A DNA stretch of 64,000 nt from Streptomyces aurantiacus (lineage in GTDB: Bacteria > Actinomycetota > Actinomycetes > Streptomycetales > Streptomycetaceae). The position numbers and the translations under genes were made by a program. The stretch spans positions 7,688,001 to 7,752,000 of the forward strand of contig NZ_CP114283.1 in assembly GCF_027107535.1 (NCBI RefSeq), written 5' to 3'. Positions 46,363 through 54,411 of the stretch are shown piece after piece. A model generated the notes under the pieces. That model saw only the letters and a list, made by a program, of their open reading frames with translations. It had not been told where the DNA came from and ran no database searches. Position 1 is the stretch's first letter. Every line of letters starts with the position of its first letter.

Positions 46363-46566
46363 TCAGGTGAGCGCAGGCTCCGCCTGGGGTACGTCGATGC
46401 TCTCGAGAAGCGAGTCATGAGAAGCGGCAGCCGCGAGCGCGTCGTTCTCAGCCTGGATCCGTCCGAGCTCGGATTCCAGATCCTGGACGCGCTGCTGGAG
46501 CCGTCGCATCTCGGCAATGAGTCGCGGGTCGGAACCGCCGACGTAACCGAGAAGCGCCTTTGCCAT
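46363..46566 (-). CDS. Small coiled-coil protein, conserved in Streptomyces
   Basis: This encodes 67 residues of unknown function. MAKALLGYVGGSDPRLIAEMRRLQQRVQDLESELGRIQAENDAL is a Met/Gly-led start then a clear coiled coil of about 35 residues. The tail is acidic. ATG at 46566 follows GGAGG at seven bases. It sits between acylphosphatase and smc on the minus strand and has its own terminator. I recall this small protein as conserved in the same position in other streptomycetes. Confidence 0.8.
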   Translation of the reverse strand: MAKALLGYVGGSDPRLIAEMRRLQQRVQDLESELGRIQAENDALAAAASHDSLLESIDVPQAEPALT

Positions 46567-46957
46567 GATGGATGGTCCTCCACACTGATGACCGACCGAA
46601 GCGGTGTGGGTCGTGAGGGAATCGCACCCGCGATGCTTGGCACTGTCGAGTTCTGCTGCCGCTCTTACATGCCAAACAGCTAAGGTGCGCGGGGACTTTC
46701 AGCGTCTCACCAAAAAGTTTGACGGTCAACACGATCACGCCCCGTATTGGGGGGCAACCCTGGGCGCGCGGCCTGAGAAGGGGCGGCGCGGCCTCGCTTT
46801 CGGGGCCCTGGGGGCGTGGAGATCATTCTTATCGGCGGAGCCTGCCACGGCAAGGGGTTCTTGGCAACCACCAGGCGCTTTCTGCCTCTGGCAGGTGCCC
46901 GGCGCACGCCCCGCGCTCACGACCGGGGGTGTCGCGACCGGAGCGGCGGAGTGGATC
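46567..46957. other. Gap between acyP and the small coiled-coil gene
   Basis: No supported gene. On the minus strand 46603-46690 has tRNA-like segments (listed in findings). TTGAC-G-GTCAA (46719-46729) is a perfect palindrome that also gives a TTGACC -35-like box for the downstream small gene. Confidence 0.45.
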
Positions 46958-47239
46958 TCACCGGATGGCGAAGCCCTCGTAGCCGCCCCGGGGCGTGTCC
47001 CAGATCTCAGTGACTCCGTCGACGCGGCCCGGCGTGTCGTCTCCGGCCAGCCAGTCGAGCAGCCCCTGGCACCCACTTCGGGGGCCCTCCGCGACCACCT
47101 GGACCCGTCCGTCCTCCAAATTGAGAGCAAAACCACTCAGGCCGCCGATCTCCAGGGCCCTGGCTCGCGTGTACCAGCGGAAACCCACACCCTGCACCCG
47201 TCCGCGTACCCAGGCGACCAGCCTTACATCCTCGTTCAT
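46958..47239 (-). CDS. acyP: Acylphosphatase
   Basis: This encodes a 93-residue acylphosphatase that hydrolyses acyl phosphates such as carbamoyl or acetyl phosphate. The phosphate-binding loop and catalytic Arg are in [13 protein letters not shown] near residues 14-26. The catalytic Asn lies in [17 protein letters not shown] near residue 40. The length is standard. ATG at 47239. It is divergent from the CAP-domain gene and upstream of the smc region, its common neighbour in actinobacteria. Confidence 0.95.
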   Translation of the reverse strand: MNEDVRLVAWVRGRVQGVGFRWYTRARALEIGGLSGFALNLEDGRVQVVAEGPRSGCQGLLDWLAGDDTPGRVDGVTEIWDTPRGGYEGFAIR

Positions 47240-47370
47240 GGCTGCACGCTAACCGGCCAATTGCACTCGTAACACTTCTCCCCCTTGCGCCATGGGGTAC
47301 CGTCCCGACCCAATGAGCCTCACTCGTTCGGGTGAGGAACGTTGACCGCAAGGATGAGGAAGGCCAGGAG

Positions 47371-48501
47371 ATGGGACGCCACCGACGCTCCGCCGCCGGC
47401 CGCGCCGCCACAGGCCGCGCCACCGGGGTCACGCAAACGTACGACACGTACACGGGCGGTTACGCGACGGACGGCTCGGGCCACGACGCGGGCCTGGGCG
47501 ACTACGCCACCGCGGGCGACCACCGCACCGCAGGGGACTACCTGACCGGCGGTCCGTACTCGACCGCGGGGATGTACGACTCGCCGGGCGGCATACACGA
47601 GACGGGCGACGTCTACGCGAAGAGCGACGCCTACCTCTTCGAGCCGGACGACGCCTCCGCCCACGGTGCGGACGGTTACGCCCCCGACCGCGGCGCCCGG
47701 CGCGGCCAGCGCCGTCGCAGGAAGGGCGTGACGCCCGTCCGTACCGGCCTGCTCGGTGTCTCGGCGGCCGTCGCGATGGGTGCCGTCGCCGTGGCCTCCG
47801 GGCTGATCCCGGGCAGCGACAGCCTCTCGATCGGCGGCGGCGCGGACAAGGTACGCGCCCAGGACACTCCGAGCGACGTGGAGACCCAGGGCGGCACGGA
47901 CGGCACCGCGGACGACCGCGCGGACTCGGGCACGAGCCGCGACCTGGAGCGCTCCGCGTCCCCGTCGGTCTCGCCGACGAAGGCCCCGGAGAAGACCGAG
48001 AAGAAGAAGCCCTCGGCGAAGCCGTCGACCAAGGCCCCGGTCAAGGACTCGAAGACGGAGTCGGCCGCGAAGGCTCCGGCGGCGAAGGCGCCCGACACCA
48101 CACCGTCGAAGGCCGCGTCCACGGTCTCCAACGCCGAAGCCCAGGTCCTGTCGCTGGTCAACCAGGAGCGGGCCAAGGCCGGCTGCAGCCCGGTGACCGC
48201 GTCCGGCCCGCTGGCCGCGCTGGCCGAGGCCTTCAGCGAGGACATGGCCGCGCGGGGCTTCTTCGACCACACGGACCCGGACGGTGCCTCGCCCTGGGAC
48301 CGCGCGGAGAAGGCCGGCATCTCGGACCTCGGCGGAGAGAACATCGCCCGCGGCCAGGCCGACGCCGCCGCGGTGATGGAGGCCTGGATGAACAGCCCCG
48401 GCCACCGCGCGAACATCCTGAACTGCGACTTCAAGACCCTGGGCGTAGGCGCGCACTTCGCGTCGGGCGGCCCCTGGTGGACGCAGGCCTTCGGCTACTA
48501 G
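47371..48501 (+). CDS. Membrane-anchored CAP-domain protein
   Basis: This encodes 376 residues. The N-terminal 115 are cytoplasmic and built of degenerate Gly/Tyr/Thr/Asp repeats (DYATAGDHRTAGDYLTGGPYSTAG). A basic stretch and one membrane segment (TGLLGVSAAVAMGAVAVASGL) follow near 122-142. A Lys/Pro/Ser-rich linker leads to a CAP/SCP domain at the C-terminus (VNQERAKAGCSPV, AEAFSEDMAARGFFDHTDPDG, GGENIARG, WMNSPGHRANILN). CAP domains are extracellular and often bind lipids or act on the envelope. ATG at 47371 follows GAAGG at seven bases; the frame opens at 47332. A small hairpin lies in the leader (47318-47337). Confidence 0.87.
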   Translation: MGRHRRSAAGRAATGRATGVTQTYDTYTGGYATDGSGHDAGLGDYATAGDHRTAGDYLTGGPYSTAGMYDSPGGIHETGDVYAKSDAYLFEPDDASAHGADGYAPDRGARRGQRRRRKGVTPVRTGLLGVSAAVAMGAVAVASGLIPGSDSLSIGGGADKVRAQDTPSDVETQGGTDGTADDRADSGTSRDLERSASPSVSPTKAPEKTEKKKPSAKPSTKAPVKDSKTESAAKAPAAKAPDTTPSKAASTVSNAEAQVLSLVNQERAKAGCSPVTASGPLAALAEAFSEDMAARGFFDHTDPDGASPWDRAEKAGISDLGGENIARGQADAAAVMEAWMNSPGHRANILNCDFKTLGVGAHFASGGPWWTQAFGY

Positions 48502-48510
48502 CCAGGACGT

Positions 48511-48555
48511 ACGGCTGTGCCCCGGCCCGGAAGCCCCGGACCGGGGCACAGCCGT
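48511..48555 (+). terminator. Terminator of the CAP-domain gene
   Basis: A perfect 15-bp stem (48511-48525 with 48541-48555) has a 15-base loop. Confidence 0.8.
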
Positions 48556-48602
48556 GTCCGGCACCGGCACCGGTCTGCCCGATTCTGGTTAGCGCAACCT
48601 AT

Positions 48603-48618
48603 TGGACAGCGCTGTCCA
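48603..48618 (+). promoter_or_regulatory. Palindromic operator over the hxlR promoter
   Basis: TGGACAGCGCTGTCCA is a perfect 16-bp palindrome. It overlaps a -35-like TTGGAC (48602-48607). TAGGCT (48623-48628) could be the -10, seven bases before the ATG, so the transcript may be leaderless. Confidence 0.65.
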
Positions 48619-48634
48619 GGAGTAGGCTCGGAAC

Positions 48635-49024
48635 ATGGACCTCACGGATCGGCCCGACCTCGCGTTCGACGTGTTCTCCAGGGCGTGCCCGTCCCGGGGC
48701 ACCCTTGAGCACGTCACGGGGCGCTGGGGCGCGCTCACGCTGGGAGCGCTGTACGAGGGCTCGCTGCGCTTCAACGAACTGCGTCGGCGCGTGGACGGCG
48801 TGAGCGAGAAGATGCTCTCCCAGACGCTGCACGCGCTGGAGCGCGACGGGCTGGTGCACCGGGAGGCACAGCCGACGAACCCGCCGCGGGTGGACTACGA
48901 GCTGACGCCGCTCGGCCGCGAGGTCGCCGGGCGGCTGCTGGCCCTCATCCACTTCGTGGAGGGGCGCATGGCGGACGTGCTCGGGGCGCGTGAGCGCTAC
49001 GACACCGCGCGCGGCGGACGCTGA
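48635..49024 (+). CDS. HxlR-family transcriptional regulator
   Basis: This encodes a 129-residue winged-helix regulator. [34 protein letters not shown] and [22 protein letters not shown] are the diagnostic stretches. A Cys at residue 18, before the first helix, is in the position used for redox or electrophile sensing in some family members. The palindrome directly upstream suggests autoregulation. Its end overlaps the end of mutM by 28 bases in convergent orientation. Confidence 0.93.
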   Translation: MDLTDRPDLAFDVFSRACPSRGTLEHVTGRWGALTLGALYEGSLRFNELRRRVDGVSEKMLSQTLHALERDGLVHREAQPTNPPRVDYELTPLGREVAGRLLALIHFVEGRMADVLGARERYDTARGGR

Positions 49025-49857
49025 CAGCGCGGACAGAAGTAGCTGGACCGGTTCATCCAGGGCCTGCGCCGCATCACGGTGCCGCAGCGCCGGCACGGCT
49101 CCCCCTCGCGGCCGTATGCGTCGAGCGAGCGGTCGAAGTAGCCCGACTCCCCGTTCACGTTGACGTAGAGGCTGTCGAAGCTGGTGCCGCCGACGGCGAG
49201 GGCCGCGTTCATCACATCCCGTACGTGGCCCAGGAGTTCGGCCGTGCGCGGGCGTGTGAACCCGGTGGTGGGGCGCTCGTAGTGGAGCCGCGCACGCCAC
49301 AGTGCCTCGTCCGCGTAGATGTTGCCGACACCGCTGATCAACGACTGGTCGAGCAGGGCGCGTTTGACGGTCGTGCGCCGGCGTCGCAGCGCTTCGTGGA
49401 ACGCGTCGTCGTCGAACAAGGGGTCCAGGGGGTCGCGGGCGATGTGCGCGATGACGTCGGGCAGCCCGTCCGACGACGTCTCGTGCAACGAGAGCCCGCC
49501 GAAGGTGCGTTGGTCGACGAAGCGGAGTTCCGTGGCGAGGTCGTCCGCGAACCGGACGCGGATGCGCAGGTGCTTCTCGTCGGCGGCGTCCTGCGGCTGG
49601 ACGAGGAGTTGTCCGCTCATCCCGAGGTGTGCGAGCACGGCGGTCGCGGAGTCCGCGAGCGGCAGCCAGAGATACTTGCCGCGGCGCTGGACCAGTCCGA
49701 CGCGGTGGCCCTTCAGCCGGGCTCCGAAATCCTCGCCGCCGGCGATGTGCCGGCGTACCGCGCGGGGGTGCAGCACCTGGACGTCCGCGACGATCCGGCC
49801 GCTGACCCATCGTTCGAGGCCCCGCCGTACGACCTCGACCTCGGGCAGTTCGGGCAC
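48997..49857 (-). CDS. mutM: Formamidopyrimidine-DNA glycosylase
   Basis: This base-excision repair enzyme removes 8-oxoguanine and formamidopyrimidines and has AP lyase activity. It has 286 residues. The catalytic N-terminus [13 protein letters not shown] is intact, with the Lys in [27 protein letters not shown] is the helix-two-turn-helix, and the C-terminal zinc finger has CRRC and CPRC. GTG at 49857. It follows rnc on the minus strand, a common actinobacterial order. Confidence 0.96.
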   Translation of the reverse strand: MPELPEVEVVRRGLERWVSGRIVADVQVLHPRAVRRHIAGGEDFGARLKGHRVGLVQRRGKYLWLPLADSATAVLAHLGMSGQLLVQPQDAADEKHLRIRVRFADDLATELRFVDQRTFGGLSLHETSSDGLPDVIAHIARDPLDPLFDDDAFHEALRRRRTTVKRALLDQSLISGVGNIYADEALWRARLHYERPTTGFTRPRTAELLGHVRDVMNAALAVGGTSFDSLYVNVNGESGYFDRSLDAYGREGEPCRRCGTVMRRRPWMNRSSYFCPRCQRPPRAVS

Positions 49858-50071
49858 GGTTTCTCCTTGGGAGCGGCAGCCGACTGGGCGGGCGGCATGG
49901 TTGCGGCGCGCGCCCGCAGCGTACCTCCGGGTGCGCGGAACACGGTCGCCCGCCCCTGCCCGCGGCGGCGTTGTCGGCGGCGGCGGGCCGGTGAGGGCTG
50001 GTCGCGCACACGACAGGGACGCGGCGGGCTCTCCACGGGACCGGCCCGCCGGCTTCCGTGCCGGTGAACGA

Positions 50072-50106
50072 CTTCGCCCGCCCCCGGTGACCGGGGGCGG
50101 GCGAAG
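50072..50106 (-). terminator. Terminator after rnc
   Basis: A perfect 16-bp stem (50072-50087 with 50091-50106) closes on TGA. It lies between rnc and mutM, so mutM probably has its own promoter in 49858-50071. Confidence 0.85.
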
Positions 50107-50115
50107 GTCGGTTCG

Positions 50116-50994
50116 TCAGGCCGAAGCCGGGTCGGACGCCGCCGGTGAGGAGGCGTCGACCGCCTCGTCCTCGACCGGCTCGACCGGCTCTGCAACCGTC
50201 GGGGCCTGAGCCTCGGCGGCTGCCGCAGCAGCGGCCCGCTCGTCCGCGGCGGAGCGGATGGCCCGCCAGGCGGACTCCGCGGCCTGCTGCTCGGCCTCCT
50301 TCTTGCTGCGGCCGGTGCCGGTGCCGTACGAGACGCCTCCGACGCGGGCAGCAGCTGTGAAGGTCTTCTCGTGGTCCGGGCCGGTCTCGGTGACCAGGTA
50401 CTCGGGAACACCGAGCCCTTCGGTCGCCGTGAGCTCCTGGAGACTGGTCTTCCAGTCCAGGCCCGCGCCCAGATTCGAGGATTTCTCGATCAGCGGGTCG
50501 AAGAGACGGTGGACGAGTTCGCCCGCCGATTCCAGACCCTGGTCGAGATAGACAGCGCCGATCACCGCTTCAAGGGTGTCGGCGAGGATGGACGCCTTGT
50601 CCCGGCCGCCCGTGCCCTCTTCGCCCCGGCCGAGCCGGATGAAGGAGCCGAGGTCGAGCTCACGGCCCACCTCCGCAAGCGCACGCGAGTTGACCACCGC
50701 GGCCCGCAACTTGGCCAGCTGGCCTTCGGGCAGGTCGGGGTGGGTGCGGTACAGCGTGTCCGTGACCACGAGGCCGAGCACGGAGTCCCCGAGGAACTCC
50801 AGGCGCTCGTTGGTCGGCAGACCGCCGTTCTCGTACGCGTACGAACGGTGGGTCAGTGCACGCACCAGAAGGGCGGACTCGAGCTTGTACCCGAGCCGCC
50901 CTTCCAGAAGCGTGTGGGACGAGGCTGTGTTCTCCGCCTTTTTCTTGGCGTTGACGTCCGCCTTGGCGTCGTCTGCCTTCTTGGGGCTGGACAC
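50116..50994 (-). CDS. rnc: Ribonuclease III
   Basis: This double-strand-specific endonuclease, known as AbsB in S. coelicolor, is a global regulator of antibiotic production. It has 292 residues: a nuclease domain with the signature [31 protein letters not shown], and a double-stranded RNA-binding domain ([32 protein letters not shown]). A polar N-terminal 25 residues and an Ala/Glu/Pro tail of about 45 residues are extra. GTG at 50994 is preceded by GAGAGG. It follows rpmF directly. Confidence 0.95.
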   Translation of the reverse strand: MSSPKKADDAKADVNAKKKAENTASSHTLLEGRLGYKLESALLVRALTHRSYAYENGGLPTNERLEFLGDSVLGLVVTDTLYRTHPDLPEGQLAKLRAAVVNSRALAEVGRELDLGSFIRLGRGEEGTGGRDKASILADTLEAVIGAVYLDQGLESAGELVHRLFDPLIEKSSNLGAGLDWKTSLQELTATEGLGVPEYLVTETGPDHEKTFTAAARVGGVSYGTGTGRSKKEAEQQAAESAWRAIRSAADERAAAAAAAEAQAPTVAEPVEPVEDEAVDASSPAASDPASA

Positions 50995-51013
50995 AGTGCC
51001 TCTCACCAGCCGC

Positions 51014-51187
51014 TCAGACCTCGAGGACCTGGCGCTTGTTGTAGGTGCCGCAAGCAGGGCACGCGATGTGCTGCAGCTTGGGCTCGTGGCAGCGCTCGCA
51101 CGCAACCAGGGTGGGGACCGCAGCCTTCCACTGCGACCGGCGGTGGCGCGTGTTGCTGCGCGACATCTTCCGCTTCGGAACAGCCAC
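51014..51187 (-). CDS. rpmF: 50S ribosomal protein L32
   Basis: This encodes 57 residues. [20 protein letters not shown] is the standard start. Two Cys pairs (CERC and CPAC) show the zinc-binding form. GTG at 51187 follows AGGAG at eight bases. It lies between the YceD-family gene and rnc, its usual place. Confidence 0.97.
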   Translation of the reverse strand: MAVPKRKMSRSNTRHRRSQWKAAVPTLVACERCHEPKLQHIACPACGTYNKRQVLEV

Positions 51188-51189
51188 GG

Positions 51190-51795
51190 CTACTTCTCCT
51201 GCTTCTCGTCGACGCCTGCTTCGGCGCCGCTGATCTCGTCCTTCTCGCCATCTTCGAGTGAACCGGCGAGTCCCTGCAGTGCCGCCCAACGGATGTCGAC
51301 GGCGTCATGGTGGTGGTCCGGGTCGTCCGCGAGCCGGGCTCCGCACTGGGAGCACAGGCCCGGGCAGTCGTCCTGGCACACCGGCTGCATCGGCAGTGCG
51401 AGCACCACCGCATCACGCAGCACTGGTTCGAGGTCGAACAAACCGTCCTCGATGAAGAGCGTGTCCTCGTCTTCCTCGGCGTCGTCGGCCGGCTCCGCTT
51501 TCACACGGCCCCGGTCGTCGGCGTCAGGGTACGAGAACATCTCCTGGAAATCCGTTTCGAGCTGCTGCTCGATCGGCTCCAGACACCTTACGCACTCCCC
51601 CTTGGCCAGTGCACGGGCGGTGCCTGTGACAAGCACCCCTTCCATGACCGACTCAAGACGGAGCTCGAGCTTCAGCGGCGCGCCTTCCGGCACTCCGATG
51701 ACTCCCTGGATACCGAAGTCCTTGGGAGTGTCGATCTCACGGGTCAGGCGCTGCAGCGCACCGGGACGCCGCCCCAGCTCGTGTGTGTCGAACAC
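51190..51795 (-). CDS. YceD/DUF177-family protein
   Basis: This encodes about 201 residues, a family involved in 23S rRNA or large-subunit accumulation in plants and bacteria. [22 protein letters not shown] and [16 protein letters not shown] supply Cys residues that could bind zinc. The C-terminus is acidic. GTG at 51795 is the first usual start, but it lacks a ribosome site. The frame upstream, [14 protein letters not shown], looks like genuine N-terminus and is preceded by AGCAGGA. Initiation at ACG (51834) or CTG (51828) is therefore possible. It is two bases upstream of rpmF. Confidence 0.85.
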   Translation of the reverse strand: MFDTHELGRRPGALQRLTREIDTPKDFGIQGVIGVPEGAPLKLELRLESVMEGVLVTGTARALAKGECVRCLEPIEQQLETDFQEMFSYPDADDRGRVKAEPADDAEEDEDTLFIEDGLFDLEPVLRDAVVLALPMQPVCQDDCPGLCSQCGARLADDPDHHHDAVDIRWAALQGLAGSLEDGEKDEISGAEAGVDEKQEK

Positions 51796-51957
51796 GAGAG
51801 GGTTGCGGTGGTCGAGGCGGGCGTTCAGAGCCGTTCCTGCTTTCGATCTAGTAACTCGGGAGGCTGCCCCCGAAGTTCCAGGGCAGCGGTGATCGCGGAC
51901 GTACACGCGACCGAAGAGCCAGGATACTGGACCTTTCGCTCTCGGCCCAATCCGGCT

Positions 51958-53037
51958 TCAGCGGCCCTGTTCGTACGCTCTCAGCTGCTCCGCACTGATC
52001 ATGGTGGTGTCGAAGAGGCTGGTCTCGTCGAGCGTGTTCCCCTGCGCCTGGGGCGTCTGGGGGGCCGGCGCGTAGCCCTGCTGCTGGCCCTGGTCGTACG
52101 GGGCCTGCTGGTCGTAACCCTGCTGCGGGTAGGCGGCGTACGGGTCGGCCTGCTGGTAGCCGTACCCGTCCTGCTGCGCGTACTGCTGCTGGTAGCCATA
52201 GGGGTCGGTGGCCTGCTGCTGGTAGGCGTAGGCGTCCTGCTGCGCGTACTGCTGCTGGGCCGGGACCGCCGGGGGCTGGGGCCGGGCGGCGGGCTGGACC
52301 CGGGCGGACCGCTCGGGGATCTCCGCGAGGCCCTCCAGGTACTCGGCGTCGGTGGTGTGCCCCGTCGTCCCGTCCTCCCCGAAGGCGCCGAGCTCGCCCA
52401 GGTCGTCGCTGGCGATCCTGCCGTGCAGCTTCTGGCGGCCGCGGCCGACGGCGTCCAGGGTCTTGGCGAGGACGGCCTCGAAGGCGCCGAGCTTGACGTC
52501 GACGTATTCGTCGGCGTTGCGGCGCAGGGTCTCCGGGTCGTGGCTGCGCTCGGGGGCGTCCTCGTCCTCGTAGCCCCGCTCGTCGGTGCCGGGTCCGGTG
52601 CCGAGGAGCTTCTCGCGGCCCCGGCCGACCGAGCCGAGGGTCTTGGTGAGGACGACCTCGAAGTTGGCGAGCTTGGAGTCGACGTACTCGTCGGCCTCGG
52701 CCCGGACATCCTCGGCCTCCTTGCGGGCCTCGGCGAGGATCCGCTCGGCCTCGCTCTGCGAGCGGCGGGCGACCTCGGTGTCGGAGATCAGCGAACCGCG
52801 CTCGGCGTGCGCGGACTCGATGATCCGCTCGGCCTCCAGGCGGGCCTGCTCGACCATCTGCTCGCGGCCGCCGATCAGCTCCTGGGCCTGGGCGAGAGAG
52901 CCCGGCAGTGCCTGGCGCACCTCTTCGAGCAGGGAGAGGAGCTCGGCGCGGTTGACCACGCACGAGGCCGACATGGGCATGGAACGGGCGCTGCCGACCG
53001 CCGAGACGATCTCATCGAGCTTCTTCTGCACGTCCAC
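51958..53037 (-). CDS. DivIVA-like coiled-coil protein with Gln/Tyr-rich tail
   Basis: This encodes 359 residues. A coiled coil (about 25-125: LLSLLEEVRQALPGSLAQAQEL, ARLEAERIIESAHAERG, EAERILAEARKEAEDVRAEADEYV) resembles DivIVA and ATP synthase b-subunit coils. A 30-residue unit occurs twice: DEYVDSKLANFEVVLTKTL and DEYVDVKLGAFEAVLAKTL, each followed by a VGRGR..KL motif. The C-terminal 100 residues are Gln/Tyr/Pro-rich repeats (QQQYAQQDAYAYQQQ). Related genes are annotated as cell division initiation proteins. GTG at 53037. A scaffold role at the membrane or septum is an inference. Confidence 0.8.
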   Translation of the reverse strand: MDVQKKLDEIVSAVGSARSMPMSASCVVNRAELLSLLEEVRQALPGSLAQAQELIGGREQMVEQARLEAERIIESAHAERGSLISDTEVARRSQSEAERILAEARKEAEDVRAEADEYVDSKLANFEVVLTKTLGSVGRGREKLLGTGPGTDERGYEDEDAPERSHDPETLRRNADEYVDVKLGAFEAVLAKTLDAVGRGRQKLHGRIASDDLGELGAFGEDGTTGHTTDAEYLEGLAEIPERSARVQPAARPQPPAVPAQQQYAQQDAYAYQQQATDPYGYQQQYAQQDGYGYQQADPYAAYPQQGYDQQAPYDQGQQQGYAPAPQTPQAQGNTLDETSLFDTTMISAEQLRAYEQGR

Positions 53038-53147
53038 CGTGTGCTCGCCACTCTCTACAGCTGTGATGGAGACGGACGGTTCGACTGTACGACCACACCT
53101 GCCCCGCCCGACACCGGATGACGGACTGTCAGGCACACGGGGACTTC

Positions 53148-53627
53148 TCAGTCCTTCCTGAGGCGCTCGGAGAGCGCTTCGAGGACCAGCGGCGGCACCA
53201 GGTGGGAGACGTCTCCGCCCCAGGTCGCGACCTCCTTGACCAACGAGGAGGAGAGGAAGCTGTAGGTGGGGTTGGTCGGGACGAAGAGGGTCTCGACACC
53301 CGAGAGGCCGTTGTTCATCTGGGCCATCTGCAGCTCGTAGTCGAAGTCGCTGACCGCCCGCAGCCCCTTGACGATGGCCGGGATGTCGCGCTCCTTGCAG
53401 AAGTCGACGAGAAGGCCGTGGAAGGCCTCCACCTCGACGTTCCCGAATTCGGCGGTGACCTGACGGATCAGGTCGATCCGCTCCTCGATCTCGAAGAGGC
53501 CCTTCTTGGACTGGTTGATCATCACCGCGACGTGCACGACGTCGTACAGCTTGGAGGCTCGGGCGATGATGTCGAGATGTCCGTTGGTAATCGGGTCGAA
53601 CGACCCGGGACAGACGGCGCGGCGCAC
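53148..53627 (-). CDS. coaD: Phosphopantetheine adenylyltransferase
   Basis: This catalyses the penultimate step of CoA synthesis, 4'-phosphopantetheine plus ATP to dephospho-CoA. The nucleotidyltransferase motif is in CPGSFDPITNGHLDIIARA, and SFLSSSLVKEVA is the second. GTG at 53627 gives 159 residues, the family's standard length, with GAGGG at seven bases. An ATG at 53657 would add ten residues and overlap the rsmD stop (ATGA), so coupling with rsmD is possible either way. Confidence 0.94.
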   Translation of the reverse strand: MRRAVCPGSFDPITNGHLDIIARASKLYDVVHVAVMINQSKKGLFEIEERIDLIRQVTAEFGNVEVEAFHGLLVDFCKERDIPAIVKGLRAVSDFDYELQMAQMNNGLSGVETLFVPTNPTYSFLSSSLVKEVATWGGDVSHLVPPLVLEALSERLRKD

Positions 53628-53653
53628 TTCAGATCCCTCGCTCTCCGGTCCGG

Positions 53654-54241
53654 TCATCGTGCGTCTTCGCACGTAGAGGCGGCGCGACCGTACCAAAACG
53701 TTCCCTCGCCATAACGACGGGACCGCAGTGCCTCAAAGCCGTCGGGCCACCGGAATTCGCCGCCTCTGGTACTGCGCTCAACGGTGACGAGTGCGTCGCC
53801 CGTGAGCCAGCCCCCGGCCCGGAGTGTGAGCAGGATCTCCCGAAGATCGTCATCCGTGACCGCGTACGGCGGATCGAGGAACACCAGGTCGTACGGGGCC
53901 GTCGGCTCGCCGGTACGGATGATCTGTTCCGCTTTGCCTGACCTGACCTCGGCGCCGGGCAGACCCAGCGCCTTCACGTTCTCCCGGATGGTGCGGGCCG
54001 CTCGGGCGTCGGCCTCCACGAGGAGGGTGTGTCCGGCGCCGCGGCTCAGCGCCTCCAGGCCGACGGCGCCCGAGCCCGCGTACAGGTCGAGGACGCGGTC
54101 GCCGTCCAGGGGGCCGCCGAGCAGGGACTGCCAGGTGGAGAAGAGCCCCTCGCGGGCCCGGTCCGAGGTGGGCCTTGTGCCGGTGCCCGGCGGGACTGCC
54201 AGGCGTCGTCCGCCGGCGGTGCCGGCGATCACGCGGGTCAT
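53654..54241 (-). CDS. rsmD: 16S rRNA (guanine-966-N2)-methyltransferase
   Basis: This encodes a 195-residue SAM-dependent methyltransferase acting on the small subunit. MTRVIAGTAGGRRLAVP starts it, then GTRPTSDRAREGLFSTW, motif I VLDLYAGSGAVGLEALSRGA and the catalytic DPPY in VFLDPPYAV. ATG at 54241. It pairs with coaD, as in most bacteria. Confidence 0.95.
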   Translation of the reverse strand: MTRVIAGTAGGRRLAVPPGTGTRPTSDRAREGLFSTWQSLLGGPLDGDRVLDLYAGSGAVGLEALSRGAGHTLLVEADARAARTIRENVKALGLPGAEVRSGKAEQIIRTGEPTAPYDLVFLDPPYAVTDDDLREILLTLRAGGWLTGDALVTVERSTRGGEFRWPDGFEALRSRRYGEGTFWYGRAASTCEDAR

Positions 54242-54411
54242 CTGGGGTCCTTGGTCGAGGGGGTGGTCACGGGTTCAGTCTGGCAGGTGGGGGACGGTTC
54301 GCGTGGGGGCGGCGACCGCCAGGCCGTTCCCGATCGCTCGCGCCCGCCGGGAGCCGCACACGCAGACAGCCCCGCGCCCGGAGGCGTGCCCCGGAAGGCT
54401 CGCCCCGGCGC

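Noticed and set aside
52080..52270. CTGCTG-rich repeats
   Set aside because: They are Gln/Tyr codons of the DivIVA-like protein tail, not an intergenic repeat.
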